This document shows, piece by piece, positions 9,561 through 18,838 of a stretch of 64,000 nucleotides of DNA. Position 1 is the first letter of the stretch. Each line of letters begins with the position of its first letter. Source of the DNA: Roseiarcus sp963784805. GTDB lineage: Bacteria; Pseudomonadota; Alphaproteobacteria; Rhizobiales; Beijerinckiaceae. The position numbers and the translations under genes are program-made. The stretch spans positions 19,867 to 83,866 of the forward strand of contig CAWASR010000018.1 in NCBI GenBank assembly GCA_963784805.1, given 5' to 3'. Below the pieces are notes generated by a model, which did not search any database, was not told the origin of the DNA, and was given only the letters and a program-made list of their open reading frames with translations.

Positions 9561-10039
9561 GCGCGATGGTAAGGATGGCCGGCAAGAATCGAGATCGCCC
9601 GGTAGAGCTGTTCGACCGCCATCACGCGCGCGAGCTGGTGCGGCCAGGTCATCGAGCCGAAACCGATTACGCGGTCGGCGCTTTCCCTTACCGACGCCGC
9701 CAGCCCGTCTGGTCCGCCGATCACGACCGCATAAGACGGCCGTGACGCGTCGCGGGCCCGGCCGATGTCGGCCGCCCATTCCTCGCTGCTCGGCGAAGCT
9801 CCGCGCTGGTCGAGCGTGACCAACACGCCGCCTGCAGGGACCGCGGCGCGGATCGTGTCGGCTTCCTGGGCGCGTCGGTCCTCCGGCCGCCGGGCGCGGG
9901 ATTCGACGATCTCGCGCAGGTCGACGCCCGCGAGGCCGATTCCACGCGCGCCTTCCCTCAGCCGCTTGAAGTAGCGTTCGAACAGCTCGCATTCTGGTCC
10001 GGCCTTGAGCCGCCCCACGCAAACGAGGGCGATTCGCAT
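9557..10039 (-). CDS. rlmH: 23S rRNA pseudouridine-1915 N3-methyltransferase
   Basis: SPOUT-family methyltransferase that modifies pseudouridine 1915 in 23S rRNA of the assembled 70S ribosome. The protein starts MRIALVCVGRLKAGPE, holds VVIGGPDGL (SAM-binding knot) and ends RAISILAGHPYHRA, all typical; 160 residues is the usual size. The ATG at 10039 matches the family N terminus and lies 5 nt after the rsfS stop, with GGAAAGAAG upstream as ribosome binding site. Its stop overlaps the next start (ATGA), suggesting translational coupling. Confidence 0.96.
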   Translation of the reverse strand: MRIALVCVGRLKAGPECELFERYFKRLREGARGIGLAGVDLREIVESRARRPEDRRAQEADTIRAAVPAGGVLVTLDQRGASPSSEEWAADIGRARDASRPSYAVVIGGPDGLAASVRESADRVIGFGSMTWPHQLARVMAVEQLYRAISILAGHPYHRA

Positions 10040-10044
10040 ATGTT

Positions 10045-10458
10045 CTACTTCTTTCCAGATTCGCCCGGACGGTCGGCGCTCCACATCTTTTCGAGATTGT
10101 AGAATTGACGGACGTCAGGACGAAAGACATGGACGATGGTGTCCCCGGCGTCGAGGAGCACCCAGTCGCAAAGCGGCGCCCCCTCGACTTTCGGCGCCGG
10201 ATAGCCGGCGTCGCGACAGGCCTTGACGACCCGGTCGGCGATCGCGCCGACATGAACGTTCGAGCGGCCAGAGGCAATTATCATCCAGTCAGCGAGCGTG
10301 GTTTTGCCCGCCAGCTCGATCGAAACAATGTCTTCGGCCTTGGCGTCCTCGAGACAGTTGACGATGATTTGCGGGAGGAGGTCGATTGTCGTGTCGCGAA
10401 CGACCGGATTGCGGCCTCTCGGCGAAACGGCCGCGTCGGAATGAGGCGTGAGTATCAG
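10045..10458 (-). CDS. rsfS: Ribosomal silencing factor RsfS, apparently with a CTG start
   Basis: RsfS binds ribosomal protein L14 and blocks subunit joining when nutrients are short. The core is clear: CLEDAKAEDIVSIELAGKT, MIIASGRSNVHVGAIAD, CDWVLLDAGDTIVHVFRP and FYNLEKMWS. No ATG, GTG or TTG exists in frame between an upstream TGA (about 10541-10543) and MIIASGRS at 10284, which is well inside the conserved domain. CTG at 10458 follows AGGGA by 7 nt and gives a protein of 137 residues, close to normal, so it is my best start. A sequencing error near the 5' end is the main alternative. Confidence 0.85.
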   Translation of the reverse strand: MILTPHSDAAVSPRGRNPVVRDTTIDLLPQIIVNCLEDAKAEDIVSIELAGKTTLADWMIIASGRSNVHVGAIADRVVKACRDAGYPAPKVEGAPLCDWVLLDAGDTIVHVFRPDVRQFYNLEKMWSADRPGESGKK

Positions 10459-10555
10459 TGTCGCGTCCCTCTCGGCGCGGAAGCGATTCGCTTGCGCCCG
10501 GCACGCAAGATGTGGCGTCCGCGCGCGCTTTTCAAGCCTGTGCGCGCGTGTTCAC

Positions 10556-10561
10556 ATTATA
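10556..10561 (-). promoter_or_regulatory. Possible -10 element (TATAAT) upstream of rsfS
   Basis: TATAAT on the minus strand about 100 nt upstream of the proposed rsfS start, in the otherwise empty 10459-10749 gap. A matching -35 box at normal spacing is not obvious (TTGACC occurs 26 nt upstream, too far), so the call is weak. Confidence 0.25.
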
Positions 10562-10749
10562 TAAGACGGCGGCGCCGGGACACTCGGGGTCAAATTGGTC
10601 GCGTGACGGTCGCAGGGCCAATCCCTCGTCGTCTATTTGAACTGGTCCTGGGCCTGGTTCACCTACGGCAGAGGCGCTCGGCTCATCACGGGCGTCGCGC
10701 CTCGCGAAGAGGACGAATAGCCGCCGGCGCCTATCCCGGGCGCGGTTTC

Positions 10750-11640
10750 CTACGTCGTCGATCGATCCTGGTCGGCGTGCGCCGGCTTCTCCATCGGACG
10801 TTCGAGGTAGGCCGTTAGCCGGTCGCCGAAGGCGCGTGGCGTCTCGGCAAACAGGCGATCGAACTCTGTCTTGGCGCGCCGCCTGAGCTTTTTCTGCTTC
10901 GCCTCGAGCTGCGCGGTCAGATCGGCGTGCGCCTCAGTCGACAATCCGCCGCGTGCGGTTGCGAATTTCGCCAGCATTTCGAGGTCATTGAAGGCGCCGA
11001 GAGTGTCGCGAAGCGCGTTGAGTTCTTCACTCTGCGCGTTGAGCGCCGCTGGCCACGCCGGCGCGAGCGCCGCGAGCTGGTAGCGCAGGTCCACGACCCG
11101 CGCGCGCAGCGCATGCAGCGCCGCCGGGTCTTCGCCGCCAAAGGCGAGGCGCGCACGCCGCCGCGCCTGCCGGTAGGTGCGCTCAACCGCCGCGGCGATC
11201 TCCTTCTGCGGGCACGCGCTCACGTCCCAGGTTTTGAGTCGCTTGACGATCGCATTGAGCCTGGCGCGCGTAGCCTTGGCGCCAAAGTCCAGATGCGCGC
11301 GACTGGCGGCATGGCGCTCCCGCGCGATCGCCGCAGCCAGCGGCGCCGCGATTTCGGATCGCGGGGTCAGGCGCCGCAGGCGCAGCTCCATCACGTCGAG
11401 ATCGCGCGCCCGCCCGACCCGACGCCGCGCGGCGGCGAGCGTGGCGATCGCCACCCGCGCCGGCTCGCCGACGCTGCGAAGAAACAGCCGCGCCAGCGCG
11501 CGCGCCTCCTTCAGCGTCTTGCGCACGTCATGCACGCGCTCGGCCGTCTCCTCGCCTGGGCGCGGGAACTGTCGCGCCGCCGCGGCCGCCGCCGCGACCA
11601 GCGCGGCGTGGCAGTGGCGCGGCCAGGCGTCGTCCCGCAT
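10750..11640 (-). CDS. CHAD domain protein
   Basis: CHAD domains are helical bundles rich in conserved His and basic residues that bind polyphosphate. Seen here: ERVHDVRKTLKEARALARLF near residue 35 and LHALRARVVDLRYQLAAL near 170, the two His-containing halves, in a protein very rich in Arg and Ala with high positive charge. There is no CYTH domain, so this is the stand-alone type. It begins 3 nt after the stop of the acyl-CoA ligase gene and is surely cotranscribed with it. Its exact role is unknown. Confidence 0.85.
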   Translation of the reverse strand: MRDDAWPRHCHAALVAAAAAAARQFPRPGEETAERVHDVRKTLKEARALARLFLRSVGEPARVAIATLAAARRRVGRARDLDVMELRLRRLTPRSEIAAPLAAAIARERHAASRAHLDFGAKATRARLNAIVKRLKTWDVSACPQKEIAAAVERTYRQARRRARLAFGGEDPAALHALRARVVDLRYQLAALAPAWPAALNAQSEELNALRDTLGAFNDLEMLAKFATARGGLSTEAHADLTAQLEAKQKKLRRRAKTEFDRLFAETPRAFGDRLTAYLERPMEKPAHADQDRSTT

Positions 11641-11643
11641 CGG

Positions 11644-13287
11644 CTAGGCCGGCTTCAGGTCAATCAGCTTCGCCCGCTCGCGCAACGCGAATTTCTGCAC
11701 CTTGCCGGTCGAGGTCTTGGGGATCTCGGCGAACACGACATGGCGCGGGCACTTGTAGCGCGCGAGCCGCTCCCGGCACCATTCGATCAACTCCTCGGAG
11801 GTCGCACTATGTCCTGGCTTTAGCTCGATGAACGCGCACGGCGTCTCGCCCCATTTGTCGTCAGGCCGCGCCACGACCGCGGCAAGCTGCACGCCTGGAT
11901 GCTGGAACAGGGCGTCCTCGACCTCGATCGAGGAGATGTTCTCGCCACCGGAGATGATGATGTCCTTCGAGCGGTCGCGCAGCTGCACATAACCGTCGGC
12001 ATGCTTGACTCCGAGATCGCCGGAATGGAACCAACCGCCGGCGAAAGCCTTCTCGGTCGAGGCCTTGTTCTTGAGGTAGCCCTTCATCACGACATTGCCG
12101 CGAAACATCACCTCGCCCATGGTTTCGCCGTTGGCCGGCACGGGCTTCATCGTCTCGGGGTCGATGACGTCGAGCGCCTCCAGCGCGTGATAGCGCACGC
12201 CCTGGCGCGCTTTCAGATGCGACTGCTCCTCCGCGTCGAGAGCGTCCCACTCGCTCTTCCAGTCGTTGACGACCGCGGGACCGTAGGTCTCGGTCAGGCC
12301 GTAGAGGTGGGTGACCTCGAAGCCCGCCTCGCGCATCGCCATAAGCACCGCCGCCGGCGGCGGCGCCGCGGCGGTGAAGAAGCGAACGACATGCGGCAGC
12401 GGGCGCTTCTCGTCGTCGCCGGCGTTGAGCAGGATCGACATGACGATAGGCGCGCCACACATGTGGGTGACCTTGTGCTCGGCGATGAGGTCGAAAATCG
12501 TATTGGCGCGCACTTGTCTCAGGCACACATGCACGCCCGCCTTGACGCTGATCGACCAGGGGAAGCACCAGCCGTTGCAATGAAACATCGGCAGCGTCCA
12601 GAGATAGACCGGATGATATCCCATGTCGGCGGTGACGACGTTGCCGACCGCGAGCAGATTGGCGCCGCGGTGGTGGTAGACAACCCCCTTGGGATCGCCG
12701 GTGGTGCCCGATGTGTAGTTGAGCGAAATGGCGTCCCATTCATCGTTCGGGGCGGAGCGTTCGTAGGTTTCGTCGCCCTCGGCGATCAGCGCCTCGTAGT
12801 CGAGTCCGCCGAGCCGCTCGCCTGGACCGTCATATTCTGGGTCGTCGTAATCGATGACCAGCGGTCGGGTCTTGGCGAGTTTCAGCGCCGCGGCGATGAC
12901 GCCGGAGAATTCCCGGTCGACGATCAGCGCCTTGGCCTCGCCGTGGTCGAGCATGAACGCGAGCGCGGCGGCGTCGAGGCGCGTGTTGAGCGTGTTGAGC
13001 ACGGCGCCGCACATCGGCACGCCGTAGTGGCACTCCAGCATCGCCGGCGTATTGGCGAGCATGGCCGCGACCGTGTCGCCGCGTTTGAAATCTCGCCCGG
13101 CGAGCGCGGAGGCCAGCTTCTTCGACCGGGCGTGGAAGTCACGATAGTTGCGCCGAAGCCTTCCGTGAACGATCGCGGGCCGATCGGGAAACACTTCCGC
13201 CGCGCGCTCGAGCAAGGTCAGCGGGGTCAACGGCTGAAAATTGGCGGCGTTGCGGTCGAGGTCGCGGTCATAGGGCGACTGGGTCAC
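11644..13287 (-). CDS. Acyl-CoA synthetase (AMP-binding family, FadD-like)
   Basis: Activates a carboxylic acid to acyl-CoA through an acyl-adenylate. Seen: P-loop YTSGTTGDPKGVVYHHRG near residue 190, GLTETYGP (A5), SGDLGVKHADGYVQLRDRSK (A7/A8 hinge) and the catalytic Lys in PKTSTGKVQKFALRE. The N terminus DRDLDRNAANFQPLTPLTLL matches a common alphaproteobacterial acyl-CoA synthetase of about 545 residues. GTG at 13287 was chosen over GTG at 13302 because AGGAGGA lies 5 nt before it. The substrate chain length cannot be read from the sequence. Confidence 0.9.
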   Translation of the reverse strand: MTQSPYDRDLDRNAANFQPLTPLTLLERAAEVFPDRPAIVHGRLRRNYRDFHARSKKLASALAGRDFKRGDTVAAMLANTPAMLECHYGVPMCGAVLNTLNTRLDAAALAFMLDHGEAKALIVDREFSGVIAAALKLAKTRPLVIDYDDPEYDGPGERLGGLDYEALIAEGDETYERSAPNDEWDAISLNYTSGTTGDPKGVVYHHRGANLLAVGNVVTADMGYHPVYLWTLPMFHCNGWCFPWSISVKAGVHVCLRQVRANTIFDLIAEHKVTHMCGAPIVMSILLNAGDDEKRPLPHVVRFFTAAAPPPAAVLMAMREAGFEVTHLYGLTETYGPAVVNDWKSEWDALDAEEQSHLKARQGVRYHALEALDVIDPETMKPVPANGETMGEVMFRGNVVMKGYLKNKASTEKAFAGGWFHSGDLGVKHADGYVQLRDRSKDIIISGGENISSIEVEDALFQHPGVQLAAVVARPDDKWGETPCAFIELKPGHSATSEELIEWCRERLARYKCPRHVVFAEIPKTSTGKVQKFALRERAKLIDLKPA

Positions 13288-13361
13288 TGACGTCCTCCTC
13301 ACGGCCGACGAGCGCCGTCATGGCGCATTCGAGCGCGCTCCATCGCAGGAATATACCGATT

Positions 13362-13841
13362 TCAGCGGCGAAAGGCGAAGGACCGGAAGCCGATGAAGGT
13401 CACGACCATCGCAGCGCCGCTGCCGGCCGCCACGAACAGCGGCAAGATTGGCGGCGTCACCGCGATTCCCGCCCTGGGGGCGAGAAGCACGCAGGTCGAG
13501 TAGACCGCATAATTCACCGCGAGGCCGGTGGAGGCGACGAAGCAATAGCGGACGAACGCACGGGTCAGAGGGGCCCCCGAATGGCGGAATGTGATCGCCC
13601 GATTGAGGGCGAAATTGACGAAAGTGGCGACGATGAATCCCGGCGGTCGCGCGAGCACCGGCGATAGGCCGAGATATTTCGCGCACCAGTACGTGATCGT
13701 GGCGTCGACGATAAAGCCGACCACGCCGATCGCCGCGAAGAACGGGATCTGCGCGACGATCCGCCCCCGGCAGTCTGCGGTGTTCGCGCCGGGGCCCTCG
13801 GGCCACCGGTCGCCCGAGGGTTCCTCAGCGTCCATGGGCAT
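13362..13841 (-). CDS. GtrA-family membrane protein
   Basis: Small inner-membrane protein with four predicted membrane segments: FFAAIGVVGFIVDATITYW, FIVATFVNFALNRAITF, YCFVASTGLAVNYAVYST and LPLFVAAGSGAAMVVTFIGF. The FALNRAITFR motif is typical of GtrA. The family is linked to moving polyprenyl-linked sugars across the membrane for polysaccharide or O-antigen decoration. No glycosyltransferase partner lies beside it, so its substrate is unknown. At 159 residues it is normal. A second ATG 6 nt downstream is also possible. Confidence 0.85.
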   Translation of the reverse strand: MPMDAEEPSGDRWPEGPGANTADCRGRIVAQIPFFAAIGVVGFIVDATITYWCAKYLGLSPVLARPPGFIVATFVNFALNRAITFRHSGAPLTRAFVRYCFVASTGLAVNYAVYSTCVLLAPRAGIAVTPPILPLFVAAGSGAAMVVTFIGFRSFAFRR

Positions 13842-13882
13842 GGTGTATCACGGGGCGGTTACGCAGTTCCTACATTGGTTTC

Positions 13883-14638
13883 CTACACAAGCGCGTGAAT
13901 CGCGTCATAGGTCAGCTTCACGCCGATCAGGAAGGTGAGGGCGAGAATGATGGCGTAGAATCGCTCGGTCGCCACCCGGCGCACCATCCAGACGCCGGCG
14001 AAGGTCGACAGAACCGCGACCGGAATAAGGCCGGCCGAGACCATCAGATTTTCGCGACTGAACTGGCCAAGCAGAAAGTAAGGCGGGAGCTTTAGCAGGT
14101 TGACCGCGGCGAAAAACATCGTCGCCGTTCCGGCGAATATGCGCGGCTTCAGGTTCTGCGGCATGACATAGACTTGGAAGGGCGGCGCCCCGGCGTGGCT
14201 GATGAAGCTGGTGAAGCCGGCCACCGAGCCCCAAAGAATCCCGCCCGGAATGTCCGGCCTTTCGACCGGGGCGCTCCCCAGGCGGTCGCGAATCAGCATA
14301 TAGAGCACGAATGCGATCGAGATCAGGCCAACAGCGAGGCGTACCGCGTCCTCGGTGACACGGGCGGCCAGTAGCCAGCCGAGCGCGACGCCGACCATCG
14401 ACGAGGGAATGAGGATGACGAGGTTGCGCGGCGAAAAGTCGCGCCGATAGGCCCAGACGCTCACCCAGTCCTGAACGACCAGAATCGGCAACAGAATCGC
14501 CGCCGCTCTGACCGGCGACTCGACCAGCGACAGCATCGGCATCGCCAGCGTGCCCAAGCCCGCGATCCCGCCCTTCGACACGCCAAGAACGATCACCGCC
14601 GGGATGGCGACAAGGTAGAATTGCATTTCGCTCGACAT
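13883..14638 (-). CDS. TauE/SafE-family sulfite/sulfonate exporter-like permease
   Basis: Inner-membrane protein of 251 residues with about eight hydrophobic segments. The N-terminal GVSKGGIAGLGTLAMPML and the central GGILWGSVAGFTSFISHAGA are the two repeated TauE signature blocks (GxxxGxGG-like turn, and FTSxxxxxGAPP). The family exports sulfite, sulfoacetate or related anions, but annotation by family alone does not fix the substrate. It has no sulfur-metabolism neighbours here. The divergent prpE gene starts about 210 nt away. Confidence 0.88.
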   Translation of the reverse strand: MSSEMQFYLVAIPAVIVLGVSKGGIAGLGTLAMPMLSLVESPVRAAAILLPILVVQDWVSVWAYRRDFSPRNLVILIPSSMVGVALGWLLAARVTEDAVRLAVGLISIAFVLYMLIRDRLGSAPVERPDIPGGILWGSVAGFTSFISHAGAPPFQVYVMPQNLKPRIFAGTATMFFAAVNLLKLPPYFLLGQFSRENLMVSAGLIPVAVLSTFAGVWMVRRVATERFYAIILALTFLIGVKLTYDAIHALV

Positions 14639-14850
14639 TCAACGGCAAACCTTACGATCTCGTCAGCAGTTCCCGCCCTCATTCCGTGCGGCGCGGCGAC
14701 GCGGCGGAATCGGGGACGGAGGGCGTTTGCCGCGCCTGCCGGAATCGTTCCCTGCGATCTCGGCCGGCCGTTGCGTTTGCGCGTTCGAGGCGCGATGCTT
14801 CCGGCCGATCGAATGGCCGCCCAAACCCCGGCGGCGAAGGGAGCGAAACG

Positions 14851-16752
14851 ATGACGAGCCGCTACAACGAAACCTATGACCAGTGGCGCGCCGATCCGCA
14901 AGCCTTTTGGGCCAGCGCCGCGCGCGATATCTCGTGGACGCGCCCGCCGGAGAAGATTTTCGACCCTGACGCGGGCGTCTACGGCCGCTGGTTCCCCGAC
15001 GCGCGATGCAACGCCTGCTACAATGCGCTCGACCGCCATGTCGAGGCGGGCCGCGGCGATCAGCCCGCGCTCTTTTACGACAGTCCCGTCACCTCGACCA
15101 GGCGAACCCTAACCTACCGCGAGCTGCTCGACGAGACGGCGGTTTTCGGCGCCGTGCTGCAGGATCTCGGCGTTGCGGCGGGCGACCGGGTGTTGATCTA
15201 TATGCCGATGATTCCAGAGGCGATCGTTGCCATGCTCGCCTGCGCCCGCATTGGCGCGGTGCATTCGGTGGTGTTTGGAGGCTTCGCCGCCAAGGAGCTG
15301 GCGACGCGGATCGACGACGCGGCGCCAAATGTCATCTTGACGGCGAGTTGCGGCGTCGAACCCGGCCGCCTCGTCGAATACAAGCCGCTGCTCGATCTCG
15401 CGATCGGCCTCTCGGCCAACAGGCCGCGAACCTGCGTCGTCTTCCAGCGCCCGCAGATCGAAGCGCGGATGAACGAGCCGCGCGACCACGACTGGAAGAC
15501 GCTCGTCGGCGCGGCGAAGGCGGCGGGCAAACGCGCGCCCTGCGCCGACCTCGCCGCGACCGACCTGCTCTATATCCTCTATACCTCTGGCACGACCGGC
15601 GTTCCGAAGGGCGTCGTGCGCGACATCGGCGGCTATATCGTCGCGCTCAAATGGTCGATGTGGGCGATTTACGGCGTTGAGCCGGGCGAGACATTCTGGG
15701 CCGGGTCCGACATCGGCTGGGTCGTCGGCCATTCCTACATCGTCTATGGCCCGCTGCTGCATGGCTGCGCCAGCGTTCTGTACGAGGGAAAGCCAATCGG
15801 CACGCCGGACGCGGGCGCATTCTGGCGCGTCATCCAGGACTATCGTGTCGCCGCCTTCTTCACCGCGCCGACGGCCTTTCGCGCGGTGCGCAAGGAGGAT
15901 CCCGAGGCGGCGCTGCTTAAGGCTTACGGCATCACATCGATGCGCACCCTGTTCCTCGCCGGCGAGCGCGCCGATCCGGACACGGTGGCGTGGGCGGAGA
16001 AGATTCTCGGCGTGCCGGTCGTCGACCACTGGTGGCAGACCGAGACCGGCTGGGCGATCGCCGCCAACCCGGTCGGCCTGGGGATATTGCCGATCAAGCT
16101 CGGCTCGCCGACCGTGCCGATGCCAGGCTATTTGGTCGAAGTCGTTGACGAGGCGGCCAAGCCTCTGCCGGTTGGGACGATGGGCTCGATTGTCATCAAG
16201 CTGCCGCTGCCGCCCGGCTGCTTGCCGACGCTTTACCGGCAAGACCAGCGCATGCGCGACAGCTATCTCAGGGAGTTCCCCGGCTACTACAAGACGGCCG
16301 ACGCCGGCCTCATCGACGAGGACGGATATTTGACCATTCTCGGGCGCACCGACGACATCATTAACGTCGCCGGCCATCGCCTTTCGACCGGAGGGATGGA
16401 GGAGGTCGTCGCGTCGCACCCGGACGTCGCCGAATGCGCCGTGCTCGGCGTCAAGGACGAAATCAAGGGCGAGCAGCCGTGCGGGTTTCTGGTGCTGAAG
16501 GCCGGCGTCAACCGGCCGAACGAGGAGATCGAGAAGGAGGTGGTGACGCTGGTGCGCGACCGGATCGGCCCGGTCGCGGCGTTCAAGATGGCGCTGGTGG
16601 TGACCCGCCTGCCGAAAACCCGTTCGGGCAAAATCCTGCGCGGCACGATGAAGAAGATCGCCGATCACGACTCATGGGCGATGCCGGCGACGATCGAGGA
16701 TCCGGCGACGCTCGACGAGATCACCGCGGCGCTTGAGGCGCGGGGACAGTAA
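14851..16752 (+). CDS. prpE: Propionate--CoA ligase
   Basis: Forms propionyl-CoA from propionate, ATP and CoA; part of the acetyl-CoA synthetase branch of adenylating enzymes. Seen: YTSGTTGVPKGVVRD (P-loop) near residue 250, DHWWQTETGW (A5), YKTADAGLIDEDGYLTILGR (A7) and the catalytic Lys in KTRSGKILRGTMKKIAD. The N-terminal ACS domain (YNETYDQWRADPQAFW) and 633-residue length match PrpE rather than Acs. ATG at 14851 is preceded by GAAGGGAG. No 2-methylcitrate-cycle genes are nearby, so propionyl-CoA probably enters the methylmalonyl pathway or polyester synthesis elsewhere. Confidence 0.92.
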   Translation: MTSRYNETYDQWRADPQAFWASAARDISWTRPPEKIFDPDAGVYGRWFPDARCNACYNALDRHVEAGRGDQPALFYDSPVTSTRRTLTYRELLDETAVFGAVLQDLGVAAGDRVLIYMPMIPEAIVAMLACARIGAVHSVVFGGFAAKELATRIDDAAPNVILTASCGVEPGRLVEYKPLLDLAIGLSANRPRTCVVFQRPQIEARMNEPRDHDWKTLVGAAKAAGKRAPCADLAATDLLYILYTSGTTGVPKGVVRDIGGYIVALKWSMWAIYGVEPGETFWAGSDIGWVVGHSYIVYGPLLHGCASVLYEGKPIGTPDAGAFWRVIQDYRVAAFFTAPTAFRAVRKEDPEAALLKAYGITSMRTLFLAGERADPDTVAWAEKILGVPVVDHWWQTETGWAIAANPVGLGILPIKLGSPTVPMPGYLVEVVDEAAKPLPVGTMGSIVIKLPLPPGCLPTLYRQDQRMRDSYLREFPGYYKTADAGLIDEDGYLTILGRTDDIINVAGHRLSTGGMEEVVASHPDVAECAVLGVKDEIKGEQPCGFLVLKAGVNRPNEEIEKEVVTLVRDRIGPVAAFKMALVVTRLPKTRSGKILRGTMKKIADHDSWAMPATIEDPATLDEITAALEARGQ

Positions 16753-16880
16753 GCCGGATCTGCGCCCCCCAAAAAAAGGCGCGCTCGCCGATCGTCGCCG
16801 CAGCTGGCGCAGGGCCGTCGTCGCGGCATTCACTGTCCCAGCTGGATAGCGACGCTCGCCCTCCCTCGCTTCGGCGAGGC

Positions 16881-17354
16881 TCAACGAGTGACGAGAATAT
16901 TCGTTCTCATTCCAGATTTGTAGTGAGTCGGCTGGTTGCAGATCAAAATGTAATTTCCGGGCTTCAACGTTAGGCTCAGAGTTTTCTTCTCGCCGGGGTT
17001 GAGATCGGACGCCTCGCCGAGATCCTTGATCTTGGATTCGAACACCCGGTTATGCTTACGGTCATACGGCAACCGCGCGTTGGGGTTGGCGACCGACACC
17101 ACAATCATCTCGTGAACCAGATCTTTCGAATCGTTCGATACCTCGAATTTGACCGGCCCGGCCTTGACGCTCTTCTCGTCGGTCTTGATCATCATGGATT
17201 TGACCGAGGGCCCGCTTGACGGATCCATCAGATCGACATGCACGACGGTCGGCGTCCCGCCGGTGGCGTGCCCCGACGCACTCGACAACAGAAAGGTCAG
17301 GGCGAAGATCGGCAACGTCCTTCTCAGTCCGAGCGGCATCGATTTCTCCATCAT
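16881..17354 (-). CDS. Exported cupredoxin-like copper protein
   Basis: A signal peptide (TLPIFALTFLLSSASGHA) leads into a small beta-sandwich domain with the marks of a type 1 copper site: His in DLVHEMIVV, then Cys, His and Met in CNQPTHYKSGM at the C terminus. At 157 residues it resembles plastocyanin/sulfocyanin-like periplasmic electron carriers or copper-binding proteins. No copper exporter, oxidase or dehydrogenase lies next to it, so its partner is unknown. It is transcribed on its own, convergent with prpE. Confidence 0.8.
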   Translation of the reverse strand: MMEKSMPLGLRRTLPIFALTFLLSSASGHATGGTPTVVHVDLMDPSSGPSVKSMMIKTDEKSVKAGPVKFEVSNDSKDLVHEMIVVSVANPNARLPYDRKHNRVFESKIKDLGEASDLNPGEKKTLSLTLKPGNYILICNQPTHYKSGMRTNILVTR

Positions 17355-17515
17355 TTCAATGTTAGCGGACGTTCGAAGGCTTGGCGAACCGGCCGAAAAG
17401 ACGCTCGTTCATGATCTTGGAATTATCGTCGAAATTGCGGCGCCAACATTGCCATTTGTTATATTCGCGGCGTGGTCAGTTTCGGAATGTCGATCGGGGC
17501 CATCTCGAGCTCGCC

Positions 17516-18289
17516 CTATCTTCCTGCTTCGAGCGTTCTTTTCGTCTCCTCAATCCACCCCTTGAGCGGCGCCAGCAGCGGGCCCTGGGTGAGGCCGCCG
17601 CAACCTCGGCCGTGCGGCGCCTGCGCCCAGGCGACGATCGCGATCGCGGTCCTGCCGTCCGCCGACCATATCGGCGCGCCGGAATCGCCGTTGCAGGCGC
17701 CCGCCTTCCCTCCCGCCGCGCCGGCCGCCCAGATCAGCACCCTTGAGGCCGGCGCGCGCACCGTGAGCGTCACGCTGCGCAGTTGGCCGCCGGATTTCCA
17801 GTCGCCGTCATGGTCGACGCCATATCCGGTGACGATCGCCGCGTCGCCGATCGCGGGCGGCGCGCCCGAGGCGATCGCGGCGCCGACGAAGCGCGAGTCG
17901 AGCGCCCTCGCCGTCTTGATCAGGGCAAGGTCGATCGACTCGATGCGCTTTCGGATCGCGTCGGGGCGATAGAGCGGATGGGCGACCGCCGCCTCGACCG
18001 GGATGATGACCGGCGCGCCCGAACTGCTGCGGTAGTGGACCGCCATGTCGCTGAGCCGCCTGAGGCAATGGGCGGCGGTCAGGAGCACGCGGGGGCTCAG
18101 GACCAGGGCGGAGCAGAAACCTGCTGTGTCTCCGCCGCGCGTCAGCACCATCGCCACGCGGTCGGCGAACCGTTCGTCGCGCGTCGCCCCGACGAGCGCC
18201 CATGCCGGACCAAGCGGCGCGGCAATCGCCGTTATGATCACAAGCCTGTGTGCGATGCGAGCGGAGCGCGACGTCATGGCCGGCTTCAT
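17516..18289 (-). CDS. Secreted trypsin-like serine protease (S1)
   Basis: Signal peptide followed by a complete chymotrypsin-fold domain of 257 residues in all. The triad is visible: His in LLTAAHC (near residue 73), Asp in ESIDLALIK (near 120) and Ser in CNGDSGAPIW (near 200). The Cys near TAGFCSALVLS and TAAHC fit the usual first disulfide. It should act in the periplasm or outside the cell. The Asp/Ser context is intact, so activity is expected; the target is unknown. It is flanked by intergenic gaps with no obvious partner gene. Confidence 0.87.
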   Translation of the reverse strand: MKPAMTSRSARIAHRLVIITAIAAPLGPAWALVGATRDERFADRVAMVLTRGGDTAGFCSALVLSPRVLLTAAHCLRRLSDMAVHYRSSSGAPVIIPVEAAVAHPLYRPDAIRKRIESIDLALIKTARALDSRFVGAAIASGAPPAIGDAAIVTGYGVDHDGDWKSGGQLRSVTLTVRAPASRVLIWAAGAAGGKAGACNGDSGAPIWSADGRTAIAIVAWAQAPHGRGCGGLTQGPLLAPLKGWIEETKRTLEAGR

Positions 18290-18440
18290 GCGCTGAAACG
18301 GTCAGCGCTTCAATCGCGGCCTGATCGATGGCGCAAGATGAGGAAGATCGGCGGACCTTGCGGCATCCGGCTATTCACATTGCATTCAGCCGCTCGGGCC
18401 AACATGCTGGGCGCCGTTCGGGAACAGGGGCTTTGTCGCC

Positions 18441-18809
18441 ATGGCCGCGCTCGCCAACGTCTGTCGCGCCGCGGTCTGCGGCCTCGCCGTGGGCTGCGTG
18501 GGCGCCCGCGCCGTCGGGACAGAACTGCGTGGCGCGTTCCGGCCCATTTGCCTCAATCCCGCCGAGACCCGCGAATTTATCAAGGCCCATCGGCTGATCG
18601 AACCCTACGCGGCGCTCAAATTCGCCGCGGAAAAACGCAAGGGCGAGGCGTTGTCGGCCAAACTCTGCCACATCGGCGACGAATTCATCTATGAGATCAC
18701 GCTGCTCCATCGCGACGGTCGTCTCGTGCACGTCGCGGTGGAGGCGGCGACCGGGAAACTGATCACCCGCGCGCCGCGCGAGCCGCATGCGCCTTCGATC
18801 AAGAAGTGA
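18441..18809 (+). CDS. Exported PepSY-domain protein upstream of FeuP-like regulator
   Basis: A short hydrophobic N terminus (VCRAAVCGLAVGCVGARAVG) precedes a small PepSY domain with the typical YEITLLHRDGRLVHVAVEA and TGKLI ending. In rhizobia a small PepSY-type protein (FeuN) is encoded beside the FeuP/FeuQ two-component system and restrains it. The stop codon overlaps a GTG of the following frame and the regulator starts 30 nt later, so the two form an operon. A FeuN-like role is an inference from size, location and domain. Confidence 0.7.
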   Translation: MAALANVCRAAVCGLAVGCVGARAVGTELRGAFRPICLNPAETREFIKAHRLIEPYAALKFAAEKRKGEALSAKLCHIGDEFIYEITLLHRDGRLVHVAVEAATGKLITRAPREPHAPSIKK

Positions 18810-18838
18810 ACGCGGCGCAAGGGAGAGACAAGCGCGAC

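Noticed and set aside
8169..10277. One 702-residue open frame spanning envC and rlmH on the minus strand
   Set aside because: Only the part from 9560 shows EnvC features; the upstream part lies over rlmH and rsfS in another frame and has no motif.
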